From assembly GCA_016342645.1 (NCBI GenBank), contig JAEINX010000041.1, forward strand, positions 1 through 32,616: 32,616 nucleotides of DNA. Reading direction: 5' to 3'. Below are positions 1 to 8,018 of the stretch, one piece after another. Made by a program: the position numbers and the translations under genes. Under the pieces are notes generated by a model. That model searched no databases. It was not told where the DNA came from and saw only the letters and a list, made by a program, of their open reading frames with translations. The first letter of the stretch is position 1, and each line of letters begins with the position of its first letter. Source of the stretch: Bacteroidales bacterium. GTDB taxonomy: Bacteria > Bacteroidota > Bacteroidia > Bacteroidales > JAEINX01.

Positions 1-578
1 ATAAAACCTTTTGCCGTTTCCTCAATATTAGCTCTTTGTTCTTCGGTTAGTCCTTTTCTGACACCACCGGGAATATTCATCACAACATGAGTTTGGTGTC
101 CACCCAATAAAGCTTGAATTTCCTGAGCTTTACGTCTTTGTTTAATTACTTCCGTTCCAATCTCTACTCCAACTTTTTCAATTACTCCAATAATATTTCT
201 TTTAGCAGGATCGGCATCGGGCCCTACAACAAAATCGGGTGCTGCCAAAGCGTAAAAATGAGCAATATGACTATGAACAAAATGAGCCATATAAAATAAT
301 TCACGAAGTTTTTTTGCAGTTGATGTAGGTTCTACTCCAAAAACAGCATCAGCTGCTTTCCCTGAAGCCATGTGATGACAACCCGGGCAAACGCCACAAA
401 TTTTAGTTACAATTTGAGAAAGTTCCTCAACCGGACGGCCTTCGCAGAACTTCTCAAATCCACGTAATTCAGGCACTTGAAAATATACATTTTCCACATC
501 ACCTTCATCCGTAAGGAATATTTCAATTTTCCCATGTCCTTCAAGTCTTGTAATCGGATCAATAGTTATTCTCTTCAT
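1..578 (-). CDS. mvhA: NiFe hydrogenase large subunit, MvhA-like (partial, N-terminal 192 residues)
   Basis: This is the catalytic subunit that holds the NiFe centre and splits or forms H2. Only the N-terminus is here; the gene runs off the left edge, so the C-terminal DPCxxC motif cannot be checked. Seen: ATG at 578 preceded by AAGGAG, the N-terminal motif ITRLEGHGKIE, and the first metal-binding motif KICGVCPGCHH (CxxCxxxH), followed by a region typical of F420-non-reducing (Mvh, group 3c-like) hydrogenases. No signal peptide or twin-arginine motif is present, so the enzyme is cytoplasmic. The start overlaps the stop of the small-subunit gene by one base (TAATG), a sign of translational coupling. 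Family assignment is firm; the exact group is inferred from the MvhG, MvhD and HdrA neighbours. Confidence 0.93.
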   Translation of the reverse strand, partial: MKRITIDPITRLEGHGKIEIFLTDEGDVENVYFQVPELRGFEKFCEGRPVEELSQIVTKICGVCPGCHHMASGKAADAVFGVEPTSTAKKLRELFYMAHFVHSHIAHFYALAAPDFVVGPDADPAKRNIIGVIEKVGVEIGTEVIKQRRKAQEIQALLGGHQTHVVMNIPGGVRKGLTEEQRANIEETAKGF

Positions 579-1558
579 TATAATTTTCTCCTTATTATTG
601 AACCCGGCAAACTAAAACGATAGAATGTACCTGCTGGATCCACGATATCTTCAATTATTTTGTCTATTTCAACATCTTCGTTTGCATCTATCATTGTTGC
701 AACCGCAGACATCATTTTCGCTCCCGGATCGGGAGAATCGGGTGGCGGCCCATAACAACCACGGCAGGGTGCATTTCCTTTAATGCATCTTACTCCACAA
801 CCTCCTCTCGTTGCCGGGCCCATGCAAATCACTCCTTGTTCAAGGAAACAAGTTTCACCATCGTCTTCAATTTCCCATGGCCTATAGAATTTTTTAATCT
901 TTTTATTATCGGTTTTTTTACGCTCACATTCATCACATTGTGTTTTATCATAAGCACCAATAACCGACTTTTTTGAAGGTAATTCACTTCCATTGACTAT
1001 TGCCATAAACACTTCAAGCAATCTTTCTGTTTGAGGAGGGCAACCAGGAAGATAATAATCAACACAAACTACTTTATTTAAAGGCATTACATCATTATAA
1101 AATACAGGTAACTCAAGGTCTCCTTCTTTTACTTTAAAGTCGGGTTCAGGTAATATTTTCTCGGAATTTAATGTCGATTCCGATTCAAAGTAAACTCTTT
1201 TGAAAAGCTCTTCCTTGGTAGAAAAATTTGCTAATCCCGGTATTCCCCCCATGTGAGCACAGGAACCGTATGCAACCATAATTTTTGATTTCTGACGAAG
1301 AAGCATTGCGATGTATTTGTTTTCACTATTTCGAATAGCTCCATTAAAAAGTGTAACATCAATGTGCCCATCAGGCATAGCTTCCAAATCTTTGTATTTG
1401 AAATCTAATGCAATTGGCCAGAAAACCAAATCTGCTGCAGCTACCACATCGAAGAGTTTTTCGTGGACATCTAATACCGATACACAACAACCTCCACATG
1501 CTGCTCCCCAATAAACAGCCATTTTTAATTTTGGTTTTTCTTTATTTTCAGTTGTCAT
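578..1558 (-). CDS. mvhG: NiFe hydrogenase small subunit, MvhG-like
   Basis: 326 residues. This Fe-S electron-transfer subunit pairs with MvhA and passes H2 electrons to MvhD. Seen: N-terminal proximal-cluster motif [13 protein letters not shown] (Cys21/24/25), then YGSCAHMGG and YLPGCPP, which supply the other proximal-cluster ligands. A cysteine-rich C-terminus follows (CDEC, then [30 protein letters not shown]), the MvhG/FrhG-type medial and distal cluster region. There is no Tat signal, so it is cytoplasmic, unlike uptake hydrogenases of groups 1 and 2. The ATG at 1558 has GGAGG just upstream and overlaps the mvhD stop by four bases. The cysteine pattern and length match the family, and I see no damage. 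Confidence 0.95.
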   Translation of the reverse strand: MTTENKEKPKLKMAVYWGAACGGCCVSVLDVHEKLFDVVAAADLVFWPIALDFKYKDLEAMPDGHIDVTLFNGAIRNSENKYIAMLLRQKSKIMVAYGSCAHMGGIPGLANFSTKEELFKRVYFESESTLNSEKILPEPDFKVKEGDLELPVFYNDVMPLNKVVCVDYYLPGCPPQTERLLEVFMAIVNGSELPSKKSVIGAYDKTQCDECERKKTDNKKIKKFYRPWEIEDDGETCFLEQGVICMGPATRGGCGVRCIKGNAPCRGCYGPPPDSPDPGAKMMSAVATMIDANEDVEIDKIIEDIVDPAGTFYRFSLPGSIIRRKL

Positions 1559-2037
1559 ATTGCCTCCATTTTTTCTTTTTCAACATTTTCATCTTCATTT
1601 ACTGACTTAGTCTTTTGGAAAAAATCTAATTTATCTTTTATATTCGCCGGGCCCAGATTTCTGAGTGTCTCAGCCATTTCATTGGCCAGTTCGGCGAATT
1701 GCTTCCCTTCACTGGCACTAATCCATTCAAGTCTTAGTCTTTTATCATCAATTCCCATTTGCTTAATATATTTCGTAAGAAGTTTATATCTCCTCAGACA
1801 TTTGTAGTTACCTTCATGGTAATGACAATCACCCGGATGACATCCGCAAATCAATACTCCATCGGCTCCTTCGCGAAAAGCTTTCAAAACAAAAGTCGGG
1901 TCAACCCTTCCAGAGCACATAACTCTTATAATTCTTATGTTAGCTGCATACTTCATTCGTGAAGTACCTGCAAGATCGGCACCCGTATAGGAGCACCAAT
2001 TACATAAAAACGAAACAATTTTTGGTTCAAAACTCAT
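1555..2037 (-). CDS. mvhD: MvhD-like [2Fe-2S] electron-transfer protein linking hydrogenase to HdrA
   Basis: 160 residues. MvhD carries electrons from the hydrogenase to an HdrA flavoprotein. Seen: [15 protein letters not shown] (Cys12, Cys15), [10 protein letters not shown] (Cys41), and [18 protein letters not shown] (Cys64, 66, 71, 80), the standard MvhD/FrhD signature, then a helical C-terminus. The ATG at 2037 has a strong GGAGG about 7 bases upstream, and only 2 bases separate it from the hdrA stop. In known QmoB proteins this domain is, from memory, fused to the C-terminus of an HdrA module. Here it is a separate gene directly after an HdrA-like gene, so the pair looks like a split QmoB. 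The last ~20 residues are charged and variable. Confidence 0.93.
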   Translation of the reverse strand: MSFEPKIVSFLCNWCSYTGADLAGTSRMKYAANIRIIRVMCSGRVDPTFVLKAFREGADGVLICGCHPGDCHYHEGNYKCLRRYKLLTKYIKQMGIDDKRLRLEWISASEGKQFAELANEMAETLRNLGPANIKDKLDFFQKTKSVNEDENVEKEKMEAI

Positions 2038-2039
2038 AT

Positions 2040-3773
2040 TTATACCTCCTCTAATTCTAATGACATTATACCCTCAATTTGAGAGAGAATTTGTAAATCT
2101 GTGAAATGCCTGCTTCTGATAGCGCCTGTCGGACAAGCTGAACCACAAGTTCCACAACCTTTGCAAAGCACTTCATTAACTACTGAAATATTTTTTTCTG
2201 GATTGAAGCTAATAGCTGTATAAGGACAAACACTTATGCAAGTCTGACACCCACAGCAAACATCTTCATTAACTACTGCCGTTGTAACCTCAACCTGAAC
2301 TGAACCTTTAGCTATTGTTCCAAGAATTCGTGAAACGGCAGCTCTTGTTTGGCTCACAGAATCAATTATTCCTTTCGGCCCCTGACAACTCCCAACAATG
2401 TAAACTCCATCGGTTGTTGTGGCAACAGGGTCAAGTTTTGGATGTCGTTCAATATAGAATGCATTTCCACACATACTTATTCCAACAGCATGAGAAATGT
2501 CTTTTGCATTATCCTGAGCTTGAGCTCCTACCATAAGAACAACCATGTCAACCGGAATATTCAATTCCTCACCCGATAATTTTTCATTTATCTCAATAAT
2601 CATATTGAAATCTTTTTTAGAGGTGTTAGCTTTAATCTTTGGCAGGTCATTTCTTTGGTCAAACATCATAAAAACAATATCTTTTCGTGATGTTTGTGTA
2701 TAAAATTCCTCACATCCTTTTCCAAAAACCCGCATATCGCCATAAAGCTCATAAATTCCTGCCTCAGGTAATGCATCTCTGAGCTGATTTGCATATTTAA
2801 GCCCTGTAGCACAACAGGTTCTCGAACAATATTCATTATATTTATTGTTTCTGCTTCCAACACAATGAATTATTCCAATGTTCTTGGGTTCTTTTCCAGC
2901 CTTAGTTCTGATAATACCCTCTTTCAACATTTTTTCAAACTCAATTGAAGTTATTACATCCGGCAATTTCCCATAGGCATATTCAGGAATTACTGATGGA
3001 TCGAAGGGTTTTAATCCGGTTGCGACAATAATATTTCCGAATTTCAAGGTTTCTTCCGATTTTGTATTTTCAAATAGTTTGGTTTCAAAATTTCCGACAT
3101 ACCCAAAAATTTCATCAATTTCAGTGTTTAAAAACACTTTAATATTTGGATGTTTATTAATTTTTTCAATTTTGGGATCAAGTATCTGTTTTACACTACT
3201 CAAATCAGGAAAACTCAAATCAACAAAAGCTAAATTTCCTCCCAGCGAATTTTTCTTTTCAATTAAATAAACTTGTTTACCTGTATCGGCAATTTCAAGA
3301 GCAGCAGTTAAACCGGCAATTCCTCCGCCAATTATTAATGAAGCTGGATTGATTTCAACCGATCTTTTTGCAAGAGATTCGTGAAAACCAACCCTTTTTA
3401 TTGCAGCCATTACAAGTGATTTTGCTTTTTCGGTAGCTTCCTTTCTATCGGTATGAACCCAAGATACATGTTCCCTAATATTAGCCATTTCAAAAAGATA
3501 GGAATTTAATCCTGCATTTTCTAATGCTTTACGAAATGTTAGTTCATGAATTCTTGGTGAGCAAGCCGAAACAACAATTCTATTTAAATTATTTTCTTTA
3601 ATATCTTTAATTATCAAATCCTGTCCCGGATCTGAACACATATATTTGTAATTTCTGGAAACCACCACATTTTGCAATTTTTTTACCTCCTCGGCAATAT
3701 ATTCCACATCTACCATTTTTGCAATATTGGTACCACACCAGCAAATATATACTCCTATTCTTGGTTCTTCCAT
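2040..3773 (-). CDS. hdrA: HdrA/QmoB-like FAD iron-sulfur protein with C-terminal 2[4Fe-4S] domain
   Basis: 577 residues. Cytoplasmic flavoprotein that receives electrons from MvhD. Domains: an N-terminal HdrA domain with four likely cluster cysteines ([13 protein letters not shown]: Cys11, Cys13; Cys46; SACSPRIHE: Cys71); a thioredoxin-reductase-like FAD fold ([14 protein letters not shown], residues 147-160; [21 protein letters not shown]); and a C-terminal ferredoxin with two CxxCxxCxxxC motifs (Cys506/509/512/516 and 537/540/543/547). The ferredoxin usually inserted in the middle of HdrA is absent, as is the LDCxxC motif before it (here LDPKIEKI). The neighbouring paralog at 4989-6782 has exactly those parts. 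No Shine-Dalgarno is visible. hdrA and qmoB are both defensible names. Confidence 0.9.
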   Translation of the reverse strand: MEEPRIGVYICWCGTNIAKMVDVEYIAEEVKKLQNVVVSRNYKYMCSDPGQDLIIKDIKENNLNRIVVSACSPRIHELTFRKALENAGLNSYLFEMANIREHVSWVHTDRKEATEKAKSLVMAAIKRVGFHESLAKRSVEINPASLIIGGGIAGLTAALEIADTGKQVYLIEKKNSLGGNLAFVDLSFPDLSSVKQILDPKIEKINKHPNIKVFLNTEIDEIFGYVGNFETKLFENTKSEETLKFGNIIVATGLKPFDPSVIPEYAYGKLPDVITSIEFEKMLKEGIIRTKAGKEPKNIGIIHCVGSRNNKYNEYCSRTCCATGLKYANQLRDALPEAGIYELYGDMRVFGKGCEEFYTQTSRKDIVFMMFDQRNDLPKIKANTSKKDFNMIIEINEKLSGEELNIPVDMVVLMVGAQAQDNAKDISHAVGISMCGNAFYIERHPKLDPVATTTDGVYIVGSCQGPKGIIDSVSQTRAAVSRILGTIAKGSVQVEVTTAVVNEDVCCGCQTCISVCPYTAISFNPEKNISVVNEVLCKGCGTCGSACPTGAIRSRHFTDLQILSQIEGIMSLELEEV

Positions 3774-3784
3774 TTTTTTAAAAT

Positions 3785-4975
3785 TTAAGTAGTTAAGAGT
3801 TGTGATTTAATAGCTTGTTGCGCATACGATGCTTTTTTCAGCTTTGCAAAATAAATTGCGAAAGGTCGATAAGCGAGATGCGACCATTTTGAAAACGGCA
3901 CTTCAACTATTATCATAGGAACAAGGATTGCAAGGTGTAAAACAAACATATAGTAAGTTAAAACAGGCATTCCTGCCAATCTGAAAATATTGATTAATAT
4001 TCCGGTGATAGTGGTCAATCCAAGCATAATTATAAAAAGCCAGTCAGATTCGTGTGAGAATTTAAATTTTATGTCAGATTTTCTAAGCCTTTCAATCGCA
4101 GCAATTATTAGAAAGTATAAAATTCCGAAAGTTGCGTAATAACCAAGAATCCGTTGCCAATGATACCAGGGTTTAACTTCTTCGATTTGAAATTCGGGTA
4201 AAAGCACAACAATAACCATAAACATAATTGTATACCCGGTCATTAATAATAAATGTCCAACCCAATAACTTTTTTTCTCGCATTTTGAAAATCTTGCTTG
4301 CGTCAAAAAATTATATATTAACTGGAAAAACTCCGTAAAATATGCGAAAAAAGGAATATGTATTGATTTATCTTTTAAAATTACTTTATAAAACATTCTA
4401 AAAATATTTGAAATCAGCAATAAAGCCACGATAATTGCCATTGTCCAATCTCCATATTCAATAATTTTAATAAACTGAGTGCTGCTAATTCCGTCAACCA
4501 TACTGTTTATCATTACGCCTCCCTGATCATTAACAAATGCTTCAGGATTTGAGTACACTCTTTGAGATGGTGGTAGAAAAATTAAAAAGGCAGCAATTAT
4601 AGCTGCTCCGAAAAAAGCAATAAACCCAATTTCCCAAAATTTTGAAGTATAGAATTTCTTTGATAAACCTGTCCAATCATAGGTAGAAGTCAGGTATCTT
4701 CTTAAACTCATCATCAATTCTCCCGGATTTGCATCGCGTGGGCAGGTATCGCTACATTCCCCACAATAGTAGCAAAGCCAGGGATCAACACTTTTCTCTA
4801 AATTCTCCTTCAAGCCCATTTGAATGGATTGAATACTTTTTCGGGGAAAGAGAAAGCCGTTTTCGGTTAGTCCGCAAATTGCCGTGCAATTCCCGCAATT
4901 GAAACATGCATTCCAATTCCCAACACCGAATTCCTTCAATTCTTGTTTGAATTTTGTATTTACTGTTTGTCTCAT
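3785..4975 (-). CDS. qmoC: QmoC-like protein: HdrC-type ferredoxin fused to cytochrome-b membrane domain
   Basis: 396 residues from the chosen start. It probably hands electrons from the soluble Hdr-like subunits to menaquinone through haem b. Seen: an N-terminal HdrC domain with two 4Fe-4S motifs (CFNCGNCTAIC, Cys24/27/30/34; CYYCGECSDTCP, Cys68/71/74/78), then about six transmembrane segments from residue ~115 on. Histidines in GHLLLMTGY and VLHLAILVP are candidate haem ligands, as in the HdrE/NarI-like family. Start choice: an ATG at 5020 would overlap the upstream gene and has no binding site, while ATG 4975 has GGAGAG 6 bases upstream and begins just after the upstream stop. No HdrB-like CCG domain is encoded nearby, so quinone reduction is more likely than disulfide reduction. 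Confidence 0.88.
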   Translation of the reverse strand: MRQTVNTKFKQELKEFGVGNWNACFNCGNCTAICGLTENGFLFPRKSIQSIQMGLKENLEKSVDPWLCYYCGECSDTCPRDANPGELMMSLRRYLTSTYDWTGLSKKFYTSKFWEIGFIAFFGAAIIAAFLIFLPPSQRVYSNPEAFVNDQGGVMINSMVDGISSTQFIKIIEYGDWTMAIIVALLLISNIFRMFYKVILKDKSIHIPFFAYFTEFFQLIYNFLTQARFSKCEKKSYWVGHLLLMTGYTIMFMVIVVLLPEFQIEEVKPWYHWQRILGYYATFGILYFLIIAAIERLRKSDIKFKFSHESDWLFIIMLGLTTITGILINIFRLAGMPVLTYYMFVLHLAILVPMIIVEVPFSKWSHLAYRPFAIYFAKLKKASYAQQAIKSQLLTT

Positions 4976-4988
4976 TTTTTGCTCTCCA

Positions 4989-6782
4989 TTATTTTTGAAA
5001 ATCTTCAACTCGTTTTTCAACTTTACTTAAAGAAATGTCTTTAATATTTTGATTAATTTTATTTTTCATAATACTTTGAATAACTTTTGAAGCTGCACTC
5101 GCTCCTTGTGCGACGCTATCGGGAATATCTTTAGGCCCTTGACAAGCTCCGGCAATTGTTATTCCTCCAGATAATGTAGTTTCACCATCGAAAGTTGAGT
5201 TGGATTCTTTATACCAACCATCTTCGGTTTTTGAAATATTAAGGGTTTTCATTAATTTATCAGCATCACTACGAGCTTCTAATCCAACCGAAAGAATTAC
5301 CATATCAACTTCTTGTTCAATGATTCTATCATTGATAATATCCTCACTTCTTAGTTTTATGCCATTTTCAGATTTCTCAACCCTGGCAGTTTTACCTCGG
5401 ATAATATTTACATCTTCTTCTTTAATACGTTGGTAAAATTCTTCATATCCTTTTCCGAAAGCACGCATATCAATAAAATACTCATAAACAACTGCTTCCG
5501 GGATTTTTTCTTTTATCAGATGAGCTAACTTCAAAGAATACATGCAACAAACCCGCGAACAATAATTGTTATAGTTTCTGTCGCGACTCCCAACACAATG
5601 AATTATAGCAAATTTAGAAGGTTCACCCGATCCTGGCTCAAAAATTTGATTACCTTTTTTATCTTTTGTTCGGTAAGTGATATTTCCGCTTGTCGGGCCG
5701 GATGCATTAACCAATCGCTCAAATTCTAAAGATGTCAATACATTAGGAAATCGGCCATATCCAAAACGTTCAATTCTTTTTGCATCGAATGTTTGAAAAC
5801 CTGTTGCAACAATAATATTTCCTACCGAAATTTCAATTACCTCATCTTTTTGATCTAAATCGATACACTTTGCAGGACAAACTTTTGCACAAACTCCACA
5901 CTTTCCGTTTTTTACATAAATACATGATTCGGCGTCAATTAAATATTTATTTGGAACGGCTTGAGGGAATGGAATATAAATAGCTTTTCGTAAGGTTGTG
6001 CCTGCATCAAATTCACTCAAAGTTTTAGAAGGACATTTTTCAGAACAAATTCCACAACCAATACAAGTTGACAAATCAACTCTTCTCGCTTTTTTAAGAA
6101 TTTTTACTTGATAATTTCCCGGTTCACCCTTTACATCAATAACCTCGCTGTATGTAATAAGCTCAATATTTGGGTGTTGTCCTATTTCAACCATTTTTGG
6201 AGTTAGAATACAAGCTGCACAATCTAAAGTTGGGAATGTTTTATCAAACATCGCCATGTGCCCACCAATAGTTCCGGTTTTTTCGATTAGAAATACTTTA
6301 TTATTACTGTCAGCAACTTCAAGAGAAGCTTGAATTCCTGTTATTCCGCCCCCAATCACAAGAGTTTCAGGCTTGACTGTATTTGTATCAGGCTGAAAAC
6401 CATGCTCAAAAGGAACATTGTTAAATGCACAAAATAACATTGATTTTGCAATTTCCTGATTTCTTGTTCCACCGTTACAATATTGTCCGAAATCTGCTAA
6501 CACCAAATCCTCAAGTTTATTCCCGGCTTTTAGCATTGCCTCTGCGAAAAATGATTTTCTAAATCCGGGTTTAAGCCCGGCAATAACAATTCGTTCAATA
6601 TTATTTCTTTTAATTTCATCAGCTAATGAGTTAATATCTTTACTTGGCAAGTTTTTTGAATTCCAAATTGCTTTAACAAGCGATTGCTTTTCGGAAAATT
6701 GCTCTAAATCGTTTTTATCCAAGTTAATAATTGAATCATCATCAGGATAATAGAAATACACTGCTGTTGCTTTTGTATCCAT
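4989..6782 (-). CDS. hdrA: HdrA/QmoA-like FAD iron-sulfur protein with internal 2[4Fe-4S] domain
   Basis: 597 residues, first gene of the operon. Domains: an N-terminal HdrA-like domain (1-130) that has lost the cluster cysteines (residues 7-12 are AVYFYY where the paralog has VYICWC; AGLKPGFR where it has SACSPRIH); an FAD fold with LVIGGGITGIQASLE (141-155); the HdrA-specific LDCAAC motif (187-192); an inserted ferredoxin (Cys240/243/246/250, and Cys287/295/298/302); HCVGSRDRNYNNYCSRVCC; and GACQGPKDIPDSVAQG near the end. The C-terminal ferredoxin is missing. It therefore holds the parts that the second HdrA (2040-3773) lacks. Cytoplasmic, probably docking on the HdrC domain of the QmoC-like partner. 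No Shine-Dalgarno. It is close in layout to QmoA of sulfate reducers, but no sat or apr gene is in view. Confidence 0.88.
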   Translation of the reverse strand: MDTKATAVYFYYPDDDSIINLDKNDLEQFSEKQSLVKAIWNSKNLPSKDINSLADEIKRNNIERIVIAGLKPGFRKSFFAEAMLKAGNKLEDLVLADFGQYCNGGTRNQEIAKSMLFCAFNNVPFEHGFQPDTNTVKPETLVIGGGITGIQASLEVADSNNKVFLIEKTGTIGGHMAMFDKTFPTLDCAACILTPKMVEIGQHPNIELITYSEVIDVKGEPGNYQVKILKKARRVDLSTCIGCGICSEKCPSKTLSEFDAGTTLRKAIYIPFPQAVPNKYLIDAESCIYVKNGKCGVCAKVCPAKCIDLDQKDEVIEISVGNIIVATGFQTFDAKRIERFGYGRFPNVLTSLEFERLVNASGPTSGNITYRTKDKKGNQIFEPGSGEPSKFAIIHCVGSRDRNYNNYCSRVCCMYSLKLAHLIKEKIPEAVVYEYFIDMRAFGKGYEEFYQRIKEEDVNIIRGKTARVEKSENGIKLRSEDIINDRIIEQEVDMVILSVGLEARSDADKLMKTLNISKTEDGWYKESNSTFDGETTLSGGITIAGACQGPKDIPDSVAQGASAASKVIQSIMKNKINQNIKDISLSKVEKRVEDFQK

Positions 6783-7088
6783 TTTTATATTATTTATTCA
6801 TTGCAAATTCATTCAGGCAATAAAAATATATACAAACGTCAGCACAGTAAATGATAATTATCATTCAAGAAAATGATTATTCTCAAGTTAAAAAATGATA
6901 ATTGTCATCTTATTTGATTAATCATTTGATTATCAAATATAAAAAATGAAAAGAAGTGAGAATAGAGGAAATAAAGGTATAAGGGAAATATAAGGTATTG
7001 GGGAAATATGGTTTATGGAACTCGGAATTACTTGCTAATTATCTTTTGTCTATTGCTTATAAATCTAAAAAAATCTAAATTTGTTTTA
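6783..7088. promoter_or_regulatory. Regulatory intergenic region upstream of the hydrogenase/Hdr operon
   Basis: 306 bases without a gene, between the Crp/Fnr regulator and the operon it precedes. The half nearest the operon (to about 6941) is rich in TGAT/ATCA half-sites, listed separately. On the minus strand there are two candidate -7 elements: TATATTTT at 6830-6823 and a perfect TATATTTG at 6941-6934. The half nearest the regulator gene (6942-7088) is plain AT-rich DNA; I see no terminator hairpin there. Which -7 element is used decides whether the sites would activate or repress. Confidence 0.6.
6850..6907 (-). promoter_or_regulatory. Three phased FNR-like operator sites (TGAT-N4-nTCA), 22-bp periodicity
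   Basis: Three related sites lie at 6852-6863 (TGATAATTATCA, inside a perfect 16-bp palindrome 6850-6865), 6874-6885 (TGATTATTCTCA) and 6896-6907 (TGATAATTGTCA). Their centres are 6857.5, 6879.5 and 6901.5, that is exactly 22 bp apart, about two helical turns. FNR/CRP family proteins with Glu and Arg in the recognition helix contact TGA half-sites, and the gene just upstream encodes such a protein. If the -7 element at 6830-6823 is used, the first site lies about 40 bp upstream of the start point, a classical activating position. A Fur-type operator is the main alternative reading. The TGATTAATCA at 6915-6924 and the 15-bp palindrome centred at 6931 continue the motif but break the phase. Confidence 0.55.
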
Positions 7089-7802
7089 TCATGGAAGCAT
7101 TTTCCCAACCTTCATAAGTTTTTCAATATTCAATAGTTTAATTTTTCGACCATAGATTTCAACAAGTTTTTCTTCTTTAAAATCCGACAGAAGTCTTATC
7201 ACTGTTTCAGTGGCAGTTCCTACCAAATTTGCCAAATCAACTCTTGAGAGGCTTATTACAGGATTTAAAACAGAAGGGCAATCAGGCCGTCCGGTTTGAA
7301 AAACATTATTCAGAATAATTAGTGATTCTGCAAGTCTTTCCCTTACGGGTTTTTGAGCCATTGATGTCATTTTATCTTCTGCATCTTCAAGCATTTGGCT
7401 CAAATTTTTCATGAGGCATTGCGATACTAAGGGATATTTTAATAATACTTTGAAAAATGCTCGTTTTGTAATGTAGCAAATTACCGAATCTTCAAGTGCA
7501 GTAGCAGTAGCTGAGTACAGGCGTCCACCGACAAAGGCTCTTATTCCAAGTAGTTCGCCATTGGTTACAAACCTAACAATTTGCTCTTTTCCGTCAATTC
7601 CGGTTTTCGAAATTTTAACTTTTCCTGATTTTAAACAAAATAAGCCTGTAGGCTGGCTACCCGCATAAAATATAATCTGATTTTTTTTGTAAATTGTACT
7701 TCTTTTCTTTTCATCAAAACCAATTAGATCTTCTCTTGTGATTAAGCTAAAACAATTGCTCTTTTGTATTTCGCAATCTAAGCAAGAAATTTGAACCATC
7801 AT
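7089..7802 (-). CDS. Crp/Fnr-family transcriptional regulator, probable [4Fe-4S] oxygen sensor
   Basis: 237 residues. Domains: a short cysteine-rich N-terminus, a cyclic-nucleotide-binding-like beta-roll (about 25-125), a long dimer helix (about 125-160) and a winged helix-turn-helix (about 180-232, with LANLVGTATETVIRLL). Seen: Cys7-x2-Cys10-x6-Cys17 plus Cys109 in ALEDSVICYI, which lines up with the fourth cluster ligand of E. coli FNR (Cys122 in ALETSMVCEI). That makes an O2-labile 4Fe-4S cluster plausible, although the second spacing is x6, not the x5 of E. coli. In the recognition helix Glu199 and Arg203 are kept and the FNR serine is Ile202. It lies on the same strand just upstream of the hydrogenase operon and its operator-like repeats, so it is the likely local regulator. 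Confidence 0.85.
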   Translation of the reverse strand: MMVQISCLDCEIQKSNCFSLITREDLIGFDEKKRSTIYKKNQIIFYAGSQPTGLFCLKSGKVKISKTGIDGKEQIVRFVTNGELLGIRAFVGGRLYSATATALEDSVICYITKRAFFKVLLKYPLVSQCLMKNLSQMLEDAEDKMTSMAQKPVRERLAESLIILNNVFQTGRPDCPSVLNPVISLSRVDLANLVGTATETVIRLLSDFKEEKLVEIYGRKIKLLNIEKLMKVGKMLP

Positions 7803-7891
7803 AACAATATAATTAGCAAAATAGTAATAATTTTTAGAGCATTTTTTCCTTTATTAATTTTCAATAAAAATATGTTATAAAACGCTAAATA

Positions 7892-7905
7892 TTGATTTGC
7901 ATCGC
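7892..7905. promoter_or_regulatory. Possible FNR-like site upstream of the regulator gene
   Basis: TTGAT-TTGC-ATCGC matches the FNR consensus TTGAT-N4-ATCAA at eight of ten positions and lies about 90 bp upstream of the regulator start. It could serve autoregulation. A single imperfect site in AT-rich DNA is weak evidence. Confidence 0.3.
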
Positions 7906-8018
7906 TTAAAAAACTTTACTATAGATAAAAACTATTATAAAAAATCAAAGTAAAGCTTGCATGTTGAGAGCTAAAGTCCAATATTTTATGAAAAAATAAT
8001 CAAGTAATCTAAATATAT

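Noticed and set aside
114..299. Plus-strand 61-residue open frame
   Set aside because: Lies opposite the hydrogenase large-subunit gene, which has clear family motifs; low-complexity sequence.
4976..5020. Upstream ATG 5020 as start of the QmoC-like gene
   Set aside because: It overlaps the preceding gene and has no ribosome binding site, while ATG 4975 has GGAGAG and a family-like N-terminus.
1..6782. Reading the operon as a dissimilatory sulfate-reduction qmo locus
   Set aside because: The Qmo-like parts are there, but no sat, aprAB or dsr genes are in view and hydrogenase genes follow directly.
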